DNA of 53,038 bases from an uncultured Saprospiraceae bacterium (GTDB taxonomy: Bacteria; Bacteroidota; Bacteroidia; Chitinophagales; Saprospiraceae). Within the stretch, counting starts at the first letter, position 1, and every line of letters starts with the position of its first letter. The position numbers were made by a program, and so were the translations under genes. Location: assembly GCA_938003955.1 (NCBI GenBank), contig CALKXE010000153.1:1-53038 (forward strand), given 5' to 3'. A model generated the notes under the pieces. The model was not told the DNA's origin and did not search any database. It saw only the letters and a program-made list of their open reading frames with translations. Positions 7,270 through 15,314 of this stretch are shown here, in pieces.

Positions 7270-10200
7270 CTACTTAACAAAGGATTTTGTAACTACCCCT
7301 GTATTCTCAGTTTCTAAGGATATCACATACATTCCTTTTGGCAACCCAGTAACATCAATTTCTTCATTGTTATTTCTGAGATTAATAGTCAACATTTTTT
7401 GCCCAGAAACAGCATAAATAGATGCTATTCCCATTCCGTTTTTGATTGTCAATGTATTCACAACAGGATTAGGATAAATGCTAAACTCAATATCAGCCTG
7501 ACTTTCTCTATAAATTTTAATAATTTCAGAATAAGTAAAAGCACCATTAAGATCTATTTGTTTTAAACGATAATATCTAATTCCCTCCTCTATTTCTGTA
7601 TCTAATAGTTCATATGATTGTTGACCCGACGTATTCCCGGCTCCATCTAAAAAACCAATTTCTTCAAAATTGTTACCGTTTAAAGACCTCTGAATTTCAA
7701 ACCCCTTATTGTTTACTTCGGAAAGTGTGGTCCAATTCAATCTATTACCTTTTATAGTGGCTTCTCCTTCGAATGATGATAAATCAATTGGGAGTATCGT
7801 TGGAAATTCGATTAAGAAAAGACCATTTCCATGTGTCCCTAAAGCCATATTATTATCAGTGGTTCTGTGACGCATTTCTGAACACACTGCCATTCCTATG
7901 TCTAAACTGGTATTAGCCCCAACCATTGTCCATACTGGTACAGCAACAGAAAGATCATCAGTGCCGTATAATCCAGCTGAAGTCCCTACTAAATAAACTT
8001 TTGAACCATTAGTGTTTACTATAGAAACAGATCTAGCAGAACTAATCTGAACAACAGTATTTTCTGCTCCTTCTACATTCGTCCATGACGGGTTTGAAAC
8101 GCTAGCATCGTTCGTATGCCACACACTAACTACACCATAATTAGAATAACTAACTATAACTTCTTTATCGTCCATTGGATTCACCGCTAAATCACTTACG
8201 AAACCACTACTTCCTGATGGTGTAATATTAATCGCGGCATTATTTGCAGAGCCAAAAGCCGGGTCATTTAATCGAAAAACATCGCCACTTTCCGTACCGA
8301 AATAGAGCTTTCGATTAGAGTCACTTGAGGTATATGCACCTCCAAACTGAACATTCCGAGAAGTCGCCATCGCACTAATTTGATCGCCAGAAACTACACC
8401 AGGGAGATTTTCCCAATTAAGATCAGCATTATTGGATATCGAATTACTTACTTGATTAGCATCTCTCGTACGAAGTAATCCAGGACTACTATCTGGATAA
8501 TAAAGTATTTTTCTATTATCGTCATCTAAATGGATTTTGGTATTAAAACCTTGCGTCTTACCTGTCGGTTCTATATCTTTTTCAGTTCCATTTTCAATAT
8601 GAGTGAGCCCTCCATTCTGAAATGCTGCAATAATTGCATATGTACTAAAAGAAGACCCGCTTATAACACCTACCGCCGTTCCATCTACAGTAGGTCCTAC
8701 TTCCAAAGCTTGTGCTGATGTAGGCTGTATTGTAAAAGCATTATCTTGTGCGGCTCCCGCCAAAAAAGCCGAGCCAATACTAGGATGAATATCTGCATCA
8801 TAATACTGATAAGTGACATAATTTTTGTTTTTAGAATTCCATATGAAACCGTCACCGTTCAAAGTCCCAATCACATTGGCATTTCGGATACCACCATCAT
8901 TTCCTGCCCAAAGAGTATTGTTATCTTCAAAGATCAATATATGATTATCAACATGCAAATTGGTTGTCGAAGCCGCCAGCTGACTACCTCCAATAAAGAC
9001 ATATTCATTGGTAGAAAGATTGTACCGAAAGACCTCAACTCCACCTAAGTAAACAAAATTAGGATCATTGGGCTTAGTCGTTATACACATATTATAACCG
9101 CCTTGCAACGAAATACTCTTTGGCGAAGTAGAACCGCTAGCACAATCGCTTATATTACCAGTATGATCAGTCCATGTTGAAGTGCCATCAAAATGGTATA
9201 ACCCAACTTCAGAAGTAGCCCCTCCACAATTATGGGAAGTTGACAATTGACACATAACTAAAACCTCAGAAGTATATGCCACATTTGAGAGAACAATACG
9301 TTTCACGCCATTTGCATTTAACTGGTTAGGGGTTCGTAGCTGTAACCAATTGTCCCCATCCGACGAAGACCAAACTCCAGCACTTGTCGATGCCGTTCCA
9401 TCGATTGCTACATAGTATTTTGAACTATTAATATTATAAACAATATCTCCTGGCTTACCATTATCCGTCCCAGAATCCCCTAACTCATTTAACCAAGAAG
9501 TTCCTCCGTCTGTTGATCGCTTTAAGACTTCCCCCCCCATAACGAATACATCGCCATTCGTCGGACTTACTAAAATCTTAGAAACATAGTCAAAATCATT
9601 GTCCCAATTTTGTTGAGCACCATTCTGTGTCGAGGACAAAGAGCTCCAAGTAAGTCCATTATTGATTGACTTCCAAATCCCATAACCTAAATAAGTTGCT
9701 CCGCCGCCACCTGCAGAATTACCAAGTCGTTCTCCAGTGCCTACATACCACGTATCTTGGTGACCTGAACGGGTATCTTGTGCTATGGCCGTCATATTAT
9801 GCAATATACCAGCCGGAGTCACTCGCGTCCAATCTTCTCCATTATTAGTGGATCGAAATATTCCTCCGGAAACACCACCTGCTATAACAATTTGAGAATT
9901 ACGCACATCAAAAGCTAACGCTCTTGTTCTTCCTCCATAATTATTTGGTCCTTTTGATGTGACAATAATTGTTGGAATACTTTTCTGGCCGGCATGTTCT
10001 TTAAGTTTAAATTCCGAAGTTTTTTGTGCTATTCGAATCGACCTATGATGGATACCAGAAGGAATCTCCCCTGTCGCTGGATCCTTGAGCATTTTAAATT
10101 CATAATCCCTCCGTGCCTGAGGGTTTTCTTTCGAATTATATTCCTCTTGATACACTTCTATAGAATTGCTATTTGTAGGAGATACAATGATTTGACAACT

Positions 10201-10272
10201 GTAGTTATAAATACAAAAAGACAGCCCTAAAAAAAAAAGAGCAAATATCAGATGGAATAATTTAAATTTCAT
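7270..10272 (-). CDS. Large T9SS-secreted beta-propeller (sortilin/BNR-like) protein
   Basis: 1000 residues. A hydrophobic signal segment covers about 1-25. From about 105 to 830 the protein shows repeated propeller blades with Asp-box-like motifs (SGGIFRSTNNGEDWTRV, YGIWKSINNGLTWSSL, EVLKRSTDGGTSWLNEL), as in sialidase/BNR and VPS10 folds. A fibronectin-like stretch (NRLNWTTLSEVNNKGFEIQR) follows. The end is a type A Por sorting domain: SIYPNPVVNTL, then LPKGMYVISLE and a C-terminal KSFVK. It should be exported by the type IX system and released or anchored at the cell surface. No catalytic residues can be assigned; adhesion or glycan binding are possible. It is a single gene flanked upstream by the long repeat-bearing gap. 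Confidence 0.88.
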   Translation of the reverse strand: MKFKLFHLIFALFFLGLSFCIYNYSCQIIVSPTNSNSIEVYQEEYNSKENPQARRDYEFKMLKDPATGEIPSGIHHRSIRIAQKTSEFKLKEHAGQKSIPTIIVTSKGPNNYGGRTRALAFDVRNSQIVIAGGVSGGIFRSTNNGEDWTRVTPAGILHNMTAIAQDTRSGHQDTWYVGTGERLGNSAGGGGATYLGYGIWKSINNGLTWSSLSSTQNGAQQNWDNDFDYVSKILVSPTNGDVFVMGGEVLKRSTDGGTSWLNELGDSGTDNGKPGDIVYNINSSKYYVAIDGTASTSAGVWSSSDGDNWLQLRTPNQLNANGVKRIVLSNVAYTSEVLVMCQLSTSHNCGGATSEVGLYHFDGTSTWTDHTGNISDCASGSTSPKSISLQGGYNMCITTKPNDPNFVYLGGVEVFRYNLSTNEYVFIGGSQLAASTTNLHVDNHILIFEDNNTLWAGNDGGIRNANVIGTLNGDGFIWNSKNKNYVTYQYYDADIHPSIGSAFLAGAAQDNAFTIQPTSAQALEVGPTVDGTAVGVISGSSFSTYAIIAAFQNGGLTHIENGTEKDIEPTGKTQGFNTKIHLDDDNRKILYYPDSSPGLLRTRDANQVSNSISNNADLNWENLPGVVSGDQISAMATSRNVQFGGAYTSSDSNRKLYFGTESGDVFRLNDPAFGSANNAAINITPSGSSGFVSDLAVNPMDDKEVIVSYSNYGVVSVWHTNDASVSNPSWTNVEGAENTVVQISSARSVSIVNTNGSKVYLVGTSAGLYGTDDLSVAVPVWTMVGANTSLDIGMAVCSEMRHRTTDNNMALGTHGNGLFLIEFPTILPIDLSSFEGEATIKGNRLNWTTLSEVNNKGFEIQRSLNGNNFEEIGFLDGAGNTSGQQSYELLDTEIEEGIRYYRLKQIDLNGAFTYSEIIKIYRESQADIEFSIYPNPVVNTLTIKNGMGIASIYAVSGQKMLTINLRNNNEEIDVTGLPKGMYVISLETENTGVVTKSFVK

Positions 10273-10710
10273 ATAATCAAAATGTTAGTGTACTAAAGAT
10301 TATTTTAATGGCTCATTGTAATTGATTAAATACTGATCAAAGTTATTCAATTTAATAACTAAATATATCGTTTTAAAGAATTATTGATAGAGAAAACCCT
10401 ATCTTAAACTAGAGCTAAAATCTTATACAGACTACTATAAATGCATATCACTTATTTTATAAGCAACGTCCAATATCGAATGTTTGCTACACAAGTCTTT
10501 CCTCCCATCTCCGTATCAGATCATAATTGTAAGTTTAATAAAAAACATAAGTAGTCTAATTGTATAGTATGTAGAAAGAAAACGACTTGACAGAGTTCAT
10601 TCTTTTATCATTAAGCTTGATACGCTCAATTTATTCTAAACATTCATAGCTTATTTATCTGGGATCCTAGATAGAAATATAGTTCTATTTTTAATATTTG
10701 GACAAAAAAA
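10273..10710. other. Gene-free AT-rich stretch upstream of the T9SS protein
   Basis: About 440 bp between the start of the T9SS gene and the first hairpin repeat. Neither strand holds a convincing reading frame, and I saw no exact TAnnTTTG promoter here. The promoter of the T9SS gene probably lies in this stretch, but I cannot place it. Confidence 0.5.
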
Positions 10711-10763
10711 GAGGGGACAAAAACAGGCGTCTTTGCCCCCAGCTATCACGATAAACCAATTAC
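10711..10763 (-). repeat. Tandem hairpin element, copy 1
   Basis: First of four 53-nt direct repeats, the most divergent at its 5' end (GAGGGGAC where the others have GCGGGAAC). Arms CAAAAAC (10718-10724) and GTCTTTG (10729-10735) pair around an AGGC loop with one A-C mismatch, and four more G-C pairs flank them. Read on the minus strand, the hairpin is followed by a run of seven T, the form of an intrinsic terminator. The six bases after the unit (ATCGTT) are shared with copy 3. Confidence 0.9.
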
Positions 10764-10825
10764 ATCGTTTGCAAGTCCGCTAGGATTACTTGCTATTTCT
10801 TTTGCGTATAGGGAAATCAAAAAAA

Positions 10826-10878
10826 GCGGGAACAAAAACAGGCGTCTTTGCCCCCAGCTATCACGATAAACCAATTAC
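10826..10878 (-). repeat. Tandem hairpin element, copy 2
   Basis: Second copy, 62 bp after copy 1. It is identical to copy 3 over all 53 bases. On the minus strand the hairpin is followed by seven T. The flanking bases differ from copies 1 and 3 (GACTT rather than ATCGTT). Confidence 0.9.
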
Positions 10879-10920
10879 GACTTATTGATTGATTAAGATT
10901 CTAATGAGTAAGATTTAAAA

Positions 10921-10973
10921 GCGGGAACAAAAACAGGCGTCTTTGCCCCCAGCTATCACGATAAACCAATTAC
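10921..10973 (-). repeat. Tandem hairpin element, copy 3
   Basis: Third copy, 42 bp after copy 2 and identical to it. On the minus strand the hairpin is followed by only four T. The next bases, ATCGTT, can pair with the internal ACGAT to form a second short hairpin, as in copy 1. Confidence 0.9.
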
Positions 10974-11034
10974 ATCGTTAGAATGATCAAAATCAATCTA
11001 TATAACTTATAACGTTTTTTGATAAAGAGAAAAA

Positions 11035-11087
11035 GCGGGAACAAAAACAGGCGTTTTTGCCCCCAGCTATCACGATAAACCAATTAC
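11035..11087 (-). repeat. Tandem hairpin element, copy 4
   Basis: Fourth copy, 61 bp after copy 3. It has a single substitution (GCGTTTTTG for GCGTCTTTG). The change turns the only mismatch of the stem into an A-T pair, giving a perfect 7-bp CAAAAAC/GTTTTTG stem. On the minus strand five T follow. About 250 bp separate it from the end of etfA; I see no gene there. Confidence 0.9.
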
Positions 11088-11335
11088 GTCTTTATTTCAA
11101 ATTACTTGCTAAAACAACAATCAATCTTCATTATGTTGTTTGATATTGTAAACATCGCTATTTGTTTTTTAATTTCAAAAGAAATGTTAAAAGTTTTATT
11201 ATTTATTTTCATAATTGCGATAAATAACATCTTCAGAGCGCATTTTTAACAAATTTCCACATACAAAAGCAGTGTTCTATTTATTTTTTTTGTTTTCAAA
11301 GAAAAATGTCAAAACCAGAAAACTCCAATTTTACT

Positions 11336-12298
11336 TTATAGCCCCGCTTTAAATTCTTTTAAAGCCGCAGTCAACTTTGGCACTACATCAAACAAATCTG
11401 CCTCTACTCCATAATCTGCAGCTTTGAAGAACGGCGCTTCCGGATCTTTATTAATAACAACAATTACTTTAGAGTTGTTCACACCAGCTAAATGTTGGAT
11501 TGCACCACTTATTCCTGCTGCTATATAAAGATTAGGCTTTATAGCCACTCCTGTCTGTCCTACATGCTCGTGATGTGGTCTCCACCCTATATCAGCAACT
11601 GGTCTACTACAAGCTGTTGTGGCTCCTAAAACAGTTGCTAATTCTTCAATAATTCCCCAGTTCTCGGGAGCTTTCATACCCCTTCCCGCTGAAACAACTA
11701 ATTCCGCTTCCGGTAGAGGGACAGTTCCTTCCTCACGTTTCACTTCAATAACTTTTATCATAGACGCTGGAATTTCTACCTCCATACTTTCTATAGCTAC
11801 CTCAGCTCCTATTACTTCTGGCTTGAAAGAATTACCTGATAAAGATAATACCCTTTTGTCCGATTTTACAAGAAAACTAGCAATTGCCTTTCCAGAAAAC
11901 ACTGATTTGTCCACTGTAAAACCTTTCTCCATATTTGGAAGACCAACGACTCCCGATACACTTCCCGCTTTCATTTTTGCAGAAAGCCTACCTAGAAGTG
12001 ACTTACCAGTAGATGAATGCGCAACGATTACTGTATCCGCCCCCACTTTATCAGCCACCTGAGTGATTACACTTGTGTAGACAGAACTATCGAAATCATT
12101 CAATGATTCATTGCTGATCTGGATGACCTTACTCGCTCCGTATTCTCCTAAACTCCCGGCGTTGTCTGCATTACCTAAAATCAATGCGACACATTCAGTT
12201 CCTAAGATTTGAGCTACTTTATTACCGTAGTAGACACACTCAAGAGATGCTTTCTTTATTTTATTGGCTTGCGTTTCCGCATATACTAATACTGCCAT
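11336..12298 (-). CDS. etfA: Electron transfer flavoprotein alpha subunit
   Basis: 320 residues, the usual length. The alpha subunit binds the FAD that passes electrons from acyl-CoA and other dehydrogenases to ETF:quinone oxidoreductase. The N-terminal domain (VLVYAETQANKIKKASLE) is the ETF alpha/beta fold. The C-terminal FAD domain is clear: VSAGRGMKAPENW, the ACSRPVADIGWRP region, VGQTGVAIKPNLYIAAGISGAIQHLAG, and VVINKDPEAPFFKAADYG. The last two are the ETF-alpha signature. It lies 41 bp after etfB on the same strand. Confidence 0.96.
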   Translation of the reverse strand: MAVLVYAETQANKIKKASLECVYYGNKVAQILGTECVALILGNADNAGSLGEYGASKVIQISNESLNDFDSSVYTSVITQVADKVGADTVIVAHSSTGKSLLGRLSAKMKAGSVSGVVGLPNMEKGFTVDKSVFSGKAIASFLVKSDKRVLSLSGNSFKPEVIGAEVAIESMEVEIPASMIKVIEVKREEGTVPLPEAELVVSAGRGMKAPENWGIIEELATVLGATTACSRPVADIGWRPHHEHVGQTGVAIKPNLYIAAGISGAIQHLAGVNNSKVIVVINKDPEAPFFKAADYGVEADLFDVVPKLTAALKEFKAGL

Positions 12299-12339
12299 TC
12301 TTATTATTTTATTTGTTCAATAATTTACAAAAGCGATTA

Positions 12340-13080
12340 TTATATCACTTTAGCTTCTTCGTGAAGTAACCTAACTAACTCAGCCATATTATCAGGATCA
12401 ATCATTTTGACACCTGACTTTCCTTCTGGCAGAGCATACGCTACTACTTCTACTGGATTCAATACATCGGCCGGTGGCACGACTGTCAGAGGTTTTCTCT
12501 TTGACATCATGATACCTTTCATATTTGCAATTCGCTGTTCGGCCAATCCTTTTGCTGCAGAAAGTACAAATGGACCAGTAACTTCTGACACTTCTACCCC
12601 ACCTTCAATATCTCGTGACACAGTAGATGTTTCTCCCGCTATTTCTAGATTAGATACAAACGAAACAAATGGCAAGTCTAGCATCTCTGCCAACAATCCA
12701 CCTACCTCACTACCATTATAATCAATTGATTCTTTTCCTAAGAAGATCATATCATACGCTTTATCACCAGCATAGGCGGCTATTTGTGCCGCTGTTTGAT
12801 ATGCACTTAGTGCTTCCGTATCTATTCTAACAGCATCATCCGCCCCAAGAGCAAGTCCTTTTCTAATTATGATGTCATTAGTAGAATCACCAACATTAAG
12901 TACTGTTACGGTTCCACCATTCGCCTCTTTAAGCTCAAGCGCTCTGACCAATGCGTACCATTCATCATATGGATTCATTATATATTGAACTCCATCTTTA
13001 TTAAACTGCGAATTGCCCTCTGTAAAAGATATCTTCGCTGTTGTTTCAGGAGTCTTACTGATACAAACTAATATTTTCAT
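12340..13080 (-). CDS. etfB: Electron transfer flavoprotein beta subunit
   Basis: 246 residues, normal length. It forms the ETF heterodimer with the alpha subunit from the next gene and binds AMP. Typical features are MKILVCISKTPETTAKI at the start, MNPYDEWYALVRALELKE, VLNVGDST, and GKESIDYNGSEVGGLLAEMLDLP with the family's nucleotide-binding loop. The late SKRKPLTVV segment matches the beta-subunit recognition loop. A good TTTG-N19-TAATTTTG promoter lies about 80 bp upstream. Confidence 0.96.
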   Translation of the reverse strand: MKILVCISKTPETTAKISFTEGNSQFNKDGVQYIMNPYDEWYALVRALELKEANGGTVTVLNVGDSTNDIIIRKGLALGADDAVRIDTEALSAYQTAAQIAAYAGDKAYDMIFLGKESIDYNGSEVGGLLAEMLDLPFVSFVSNLEIAGETSTVSRDIEGGVEVSEVTGPFVLSAAKGLAEQRIANMKGIMMSKRKPLTVVPPADVLNPVEVVAYALPEGKSGVKMIDPDNMAELVRLLHEEAKVI

Positions 13081-13160
13081 TTATTATGATTTATATTTTT
13101 AATAAACGTAATGTTATTTTTGTTTTGGGAATTACTTTTGTGTTAATTCTTAAAACAGTA

Positions 13161-13191
13161 CAAAATTACGCTTTACATTTACTGAAACAAA
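13161..13191 (-). promoter_or_regulatory. Promoter of etfBA
   Basis: On the minus strand TTTG (13191-13188) is followed 19 bp later by TAATTTTG (13168-13161), an excellent match to the Bacteroidota -33/-7 promoter. The leader to the etfB ATG would be about 75 nt. Confidence 0.65.
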
Positions 13192-13257
13192 GATAATTGT
13201 ATAAAATCAATAATTTAACTCTGAGTTCATTTTCTCAAGAAGATGACAAATTGAACT

Positions 13258-13265
13258 TAATTTTG
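13258..13265 (+). promoter_or_regulatory. Putative -7 element for the TPR-FKBP operon
   Basis: TAATTTTG matches TAnnTTTG exactly and ends 22 bp before the ATG at 13288. No good -33 TTTG is seen. Confidence 0.45.
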
Positions 13266-13287
13266 TTCATGCCGCATTATAATTAAC

Positions 13288-13608
13288 ATGCAAAAAAATA
13301 GAATAGATACACTTCTTAAGTTCCTTGAAGAAGATCCACAAGATAGTTTCATCAAATTTGCGTTAGCAAAAGAATATGAAAAAATAGGAACACTTAAAAA
13401 AGCCCTTGACACCTATAATGAGCTTAGGGACATGGATCCTGATTATGTTGGGCTATATTATCACTTAGCGGCACTACAATTAGAGCTAACTCTACCAGAC
13501 GAAGCAATAAAGACATATGACCAAGGAATAGAGGTTGCAAAAAAAGCAGCTGACTTTCATGCATTATCAGAATTACATACTGCAAAACTTAACCTAGACA
13601 TCGATTGA
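13288..13608 (+). CDS. Small TPR-repeat protein
   Basis: 106 residues, cytoplasmic (no signal peptide). At least two tetratricopeptide units are seen: about 17-50 (FIKFALAKEYEKIGTLKKAL) and 52-85 (YVGLYYHLAALQLELTLPDEAI), followed by a partial capping helix. Such proteins mediate protein-protein contacts; no partner is identifiable. It is followed 18 bp later by the FKBP lipoprotein gene on the same strand, so the two probably form an operon. It is divergent from etfBA. Confidence 0.82.
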   Translation: MQKNRIDTLLKFLEEDPQDSFIKFALAKEYEKIGTLKKALDTYNELRDMDPDYVGLYYHLAALQLELTLPDEAIKTYDQGIEVAKKAADFHALSELHTAKLNLDID

Positions 13609-13626
13609 CCATAAATCAAAAAAAAT

Positions 13627-14193
13627 ATGAAATATATAAGCTTATTAATTATCATTTTTACATTCTCAATAGTTTCATGTAAAAACAAAAGTGAGGTCCC
13701 TAACAAAGTCACAACCGAAGTAACAAATAAGAAAGTATCTGAAGCCGAACTAGGTGATTTATATCAATACTACCACGCTAATCCATCGACCTTAGATCAG
13801 AAAGACGAAAACACGCTGATAGAATATGCCGCAGATAAAAACATAACAGCCATAAGAACAAGCAGTGGAGTGTACATCCAAACACACAAAGAAGGCAATG
13901 GAGAACAAGTAAAATGGGGCGACAAAATTAGTGTTGACTATAAAGGATATACTTTGGACGGAAAAGAATTTGACTCATCATATGGAAGAGGCGAACCTAT
14001 AACGTTTAGAGTAGGTAACATGAATGCGGGATGGAATGAAGCATTACCATACCTCAAACGTGGAACAAAGGCTACCCTTCTACTTCCTTCTCATATGGGA
14101 TATGGAAAAAAAGGATTTCCAGGATACATTGATCCTGACACCAATATTGCATTTGATGTTGAGGTGCTTGAAGAAACTGCAAGTGAGAAGTAG
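13627..14193 (+). CDS. FKBP-type peptidyl-prolyl isomerase lipoprotein
   Basis: 188 residues. The N-terminus is a lipoprotein signal with lipobox SIVSC, Cys19 being the likely lipid site, followed by a charged linker. The FKBP domain covers about 85-185: VKWGDKISVDYKGYTLDGKEFDSSYGRGEPITFRVG, WNEALPYLKRGTKATLLLPSHMGYG and the final strand IAFDVEVLE. Active-site positions expected for the fold (the DGKEFDSS and Y-G-x-x-G loops) are kept. It should act in the periplasm on outer-membrane or secreted protein folding. Strong hairpin terminator downstream at 14351. Confidence 0.92.
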   Translation: MKYISLLIIIFTFSIVSCKNKSEVPNKVTTEVTNKKVSEAELGDLYQYYHANPSTLDQKDENTLIEYAADKNITAIRTSSGVYIQTHKEGNGEQVKWGDKISVDYKGYTLDGKEFDSSYGRGEPITFRVGNMNAGWNEALPYLKRGTKATLLLPSHMGYGKKGFPGYIDPDTNIAFDVEVLEETASEK

Positions 14194-14350
14194 GGAGTTC
14201 TGATAAATAAGCGTTTAACATTGAAAGATGCAACCCTTACGAAAAAGTCGTGTCATTATCATGTGGTAAAAAAGATCCTGAGATATGACTACCTCTCATC
14301 AAGCGGGTGAGGTATTCACTATTTTTTTTCAACCTAAAGGGTGGACTTTG

Positions 14351-14396
14351 GATCTTTTTTTGGCATAAGCCGTTTTTATGCAAAAAAATCTTTTTT
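14351..14396 (+). terminator. Intrinsic terminator after the FKBP gene
   Basis: GCATAA and TTATGC arms are extended by a T7/A7 pairing and GAT/ATC, with one bulged G, and TTTTTT follows at 14391-14396. The A/T symmetry means it may work in both directions. A weaker ACCTC/GAGGT hairpin lies at 14291-14313. Confidence 0.75.
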
Positions 14397-14444
14397 ATGA
14401 CTCTTGCGCAAGCAAAAGAGAATTCAAGTATTAAAACTTACAGA

Positions 14445-15128
14445 ATGAAAAATCTAGCAACAACAGCAACATTATTATTTGCATTATTTCTTACAGTATC
14501 AATAAATGCACAAACGAGGCAAATCGGAAACTTTACTGGCATAAGAGCAAGTACAAATGTGTCCGTAAAGCTAGTAAAGTCAGATTCCCCTAGTATCGAA
14601 TATAAAATGATCAAAGGAGATGAGTCCACACTAATTACAGAAGTGAAAGGGAGTAACTTAATAATTAAAACTAAGTCTAGATTCGGAAGGAATAATAATT
14701 CTAAGGCAAAAGTAATCGTTTACTATACAGAGTTAAATGATATAAGTGTATCGGCTAGCGCTACAGTAAAGAGTGATGAGCCAATCATAACAGACGATAT
14801 GGATATAAATGTATCTAGTGCAGCTTCAGCTGATATTGAAGTGATCGCCGAATCAATAGATATAGATGTGTCTTCGGCTGGCACACTCAAACTAGAAGGA
14901 CGTGCAACAAAAGCAGATTATGATGCAAGTTCTGGGGCTTCAATAAATGCCAAAATGATGATTTGTGATTATGTAAGTGCAGATGTATCATCAGGGGCAA
15001 AAGTATCTGTCCACGTAAACAAGAAGCTCAATGCAGACGCAAGCTCCGGAGGATCTATAAAATATAAAGGAGATGCTGATGACACAAGAATAGACAAAGG
15101 CTGGTCTGGTCAGATATCTAGAATGTAA
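14445..15128 (+). CDS. DUF2807 (GIN-domain) secreted protein
   Basis: 227 residues from the ATG at 14445. The frame is open further upstream but runs through the terminator, so this ATG, which starts a clean signal peptide ending SINAQ (residue 23), is the start. The mature protein opens with IGNFTGIRASTNVSVKLVKSD and then a right-handed parallel beta-helix of repeating strands rich in D, S, A and V (MDINVSSAASADIEV, IDIDVSSAGTLKLEG, YVSADVSSGAKVSV). This is the head-GIN fold named DUF2807, often called a putative autotransporter adhesin. It is probably periplasmic or surface-exposed; the biological role is unproven for the family. Confidence 0.88.
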   Translation: MKNLATTATLLFALFLTVSINAQTRQIGNFTGIRASTNVSVKLVKSDSPSIEYKMIKGDESTLITEVKGSNLIIKTKSRFGRNNNSKAKVIVYYTELNDISVSASATVKSDEPIITDDMDINVSSAASADIEVIAESIDIDVSSAGTLKLEGRATKADYDASSGASINAKMMICDYVSADVSSGAKVSVHVNKKLNADASSGGSIKYKGDADDTRIDKGWSGQISRM

Positions 15129-15300
15129 AAAATAAATTATTTAATATAGAATGCCTTTATAAGTTTGCTTCTTCAAGAATACCATGAAGCTTACTTATGA
15201 AGGCATTTTTATTTTCCCCAACCCAATAGTTAATTCTAACATAAATTATATAATCTTGAACTGCATTGTGAATAATCTGTACGTTATCATCTTTGATTAT

Positions 15301-15308
15301 TACTTTTG
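15301..15308 (+). promoter_or_regulatory. -7 promoter element of the porin gene
   Basis: TACTTTTG matches TAnnTTTG exactly and ends six bases before the ATG at 15315. Transcription would start at or within a base or two of the ATG, so the mRNA is probably leaderless or nearly so. This also argues against the in-frame TTG at 15306. Confidence 0.5.
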
Positions 15309-15314
15309 CAGCTG

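Noticed and set aside
10702..10878. Coding repeat: one plus-strand frame of copy 1 reads KTGVFAPSYHDKPIT
   Set aside because: The frame differs between copies, has no start codon and is stopped just upstream (TAG at 10672).
10711..11087. CRISPR array
   Set aside because: Repeat length of 53 and spacers of 62, 42 and 61 bp are outside the normal pattern, there are only four units, and no cas gene is nearby.
14291..14313. ACCTC/GAGGT hairpin as the FKBP terminator
   Set aside because: Only five pairs, and the T run is eight bases away; the hairpin at 14351 is far better.
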